Origin: a bacterium
Lineage (GTDB): Bacteria; Patescibacteriota; Microgenomatia; UBA1406; GWC2-37-13
Reading direction: 5' to 3'
Assembly: GCA_029573715.1 (NCBI GenBank)
Contig: JAKQDR010000198.1
Coordinates: 1-32,441, forward strand
DNA: 32,441 bases
Below the pieces are notes generated by a model, which saw only the letters and a list, made by a program, of their open reading frames with translations, ran no database searches and had not been told where the DNA came from. This document shows positions 31,839 through 32,441 of this stretch, piece after piece. Made by a program: the position numbers and the translations under genes. Within the stretch, counting starts at the first letter, position 1. Each line of letters opens with the position of its first letter.

Positions 31839-32330
31839 ATGGCAAAGAATGTAAATCCAGATCCGGCAACATCATCGTTGCTGGATCTTACATCCAAAGA
31901 AATGGAAGCAATGGCAAAGGATACATCGCAGCCATTTGTACTGCGCAAGCTAATCGAGATGGTCTCCTCCGAAAACCAGGCCATCGCCATGCAAGCCATA
32001 AAGTACATCAAGGATCGCGAGGCACAGCCCACATCTGACCAGTCACAGCAGACCGACGATACAGCACTTCAGGCCCTGATCACCGACATGGGTATCGTCG
32101 GGTATCCGGTAGAAAAGATACTCAGCATCTTGCCGGATGATGTAGATCATGAAGACTTTATCAAGAATTTCAACGATCCCACATCCGACATCGCCAGATG
32201 GTACAAAAGAGGCGTCGATCTTGCTGATTTTCGGATCGACAAGCAACTATTTAACCAGTCGCTCACGGGCGATCTCAATGCGTTATCTGAATTTGAACGG
32301 CGCAAAAGAAGAAGATCTGATGATGATTAA
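31839..32330 (+). CDS. Hypothetical protein with TerS-like C-terminus
   Basis: A 163-residue protein. Residues about 78-105 (LITDMGIVGYPVEKILSILPDDVDHEDF) could form an HTH, and the end (ARWYKRGVDLADFRIDKQLFNQSLTGDLNALSEFERRKRRR) fits the Y-x-x-G...G-(D/N)-x-x-A pattern of small-terminase C-termini. This makes it a second TerS candidate, though TerL is 3-5 kb upstream and already has a TerS-like neighbour. It starts three bases after the lysine-rich peptide and belongs to the same operon. Alternatively a DNA-binding accessory protein. Confidence 0.45.
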   Translation: MAKNVNPDPATSSLLDLTSKEMEAMAKDTSQPFVLRKLIEMVSSENQAIAMQAIKYIKDREAQPTSDQSQQTDDTALQALITDMGIVGYPVEKILSILPDDVDHEDFIKNFNDPTSDIARWYKRGVDLADFRIDKQLFNQSLTGDLNALSEFERRKRRRSDDD

Positions 32331-32385
32331 AAGTCCCTGCATATTACCTGAAAATTTCAAATATTTTTTTTGGTATTTATATGAT

Positions 32386-32441
32386 ATGAAAATGATCATA
32401 ACAGAAAAACAACTTGCATCGATATTAAATAAAGATCAAGA
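32386..32441 (+). CDS. Start of a further gene, cut by the window edge
   Basis: ATG 32386 opens MKMIITEKQLASILNKDQ and the frame remains open to the last base. A/T-rich DNA precedes it, as for other genes here. Too short to identify; a second ATG at 32392 is also possible. Confidence 0.35.
   Translation, partial: MKMIITEKQLASILNKDQ

Noticed and set aside
1-32441. tRNA, rRNA, integrase or insertion sequence
   Set aside because: No cloverleaf with a T-loop consensus, no catalytic recombinase motif and no transposase or flanking inverted repeats were seen by eye; a tRNAscan run would settle the tRNA part.

Overview
The window is part of a tailed-phage genome or prophage from a Bacteroidota host. 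Every convincing gene lies on the + strand, mostly packed end to end with short overlaps. Four things suggest a Bacteroidota host. Start codons are preceded by A/T-rich DNA, often TAATATA, rather than a Shine-Dalgarno site. Several gaps carry matches or near-matches to the Bacteroidota -7 promoter element TAnnTTTG. The fibre has a Bacteroidota-style signal peptide and NVAIG-type repeats. The protein families are ones usual in phages of this phylum. The tape measure gene without contractile-sheath genes fits a siphovirus. No integrase, tRNA, rRNA, CRISPR array or insertion sequence is visible, so lifestyle cannot be decided.

Layout. 1-2.1 kb: end of a DNA methyltransferase cut by the window edge, a DUF4406-like protein, two small membrane peptides and a second, A/T-rich methyltransferase-like gene. 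2.2-5.4 kb: a large primase-helicase. 5.4-5.9 kb: a non-coding region with a terminator and about eleven GGTTGCG-type repeats, a good candidate for a replication origin. 5.9-7.7 kb: a small zinc-binding protein, holin, GH24 lysozyme and a signal-peptide membrane protein. 7.7-13.8 kb: unrecognised, probably tail or baseplate genes, including one with a C-terminal helix-turn-helix. 13.8-16.7 kb: a 953-residue fibre with signal peptide, YadA-like repeats and a C1q-like tip. 16.7-20.5 kb: protease-scaffold fusion, major capsid protein and head/tail completion or tube candidates, punctuated by two strong hairpins. 20.6-24.6 kb: tape measure and two small overlapping genes. 24.6-29.0 kb: portal, a linker protein, TerS-like protein and large terminase. 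29.1-32.4 kb: small genes with their own promoters, a structured leader, an XRE regulator, a PLD-like nuclease, a lysine-rich peptide and a TerS-like/HTH protein.

Working together: the primase-helicase probably starts replication at the repeat cluster. Protease-scaffold and capsid build the head, TerS/TerL/portal fill it, the tape measure sets tail length, the fibre binds the host and holin plus lysozyme release progeny. The methyltransferases probably protect phage DNA. Gene order is unusual, because portal and terminase come after the tape measure and lysis comes before the structural genes. The least explained parts are the 5.6-5.86 kb repeat cluster, the 30.05-30.19 kb structured leader with the operon behind it, and a 31-base exact copy shared by the tape measure gene and a tiny lysine-rich ORF.
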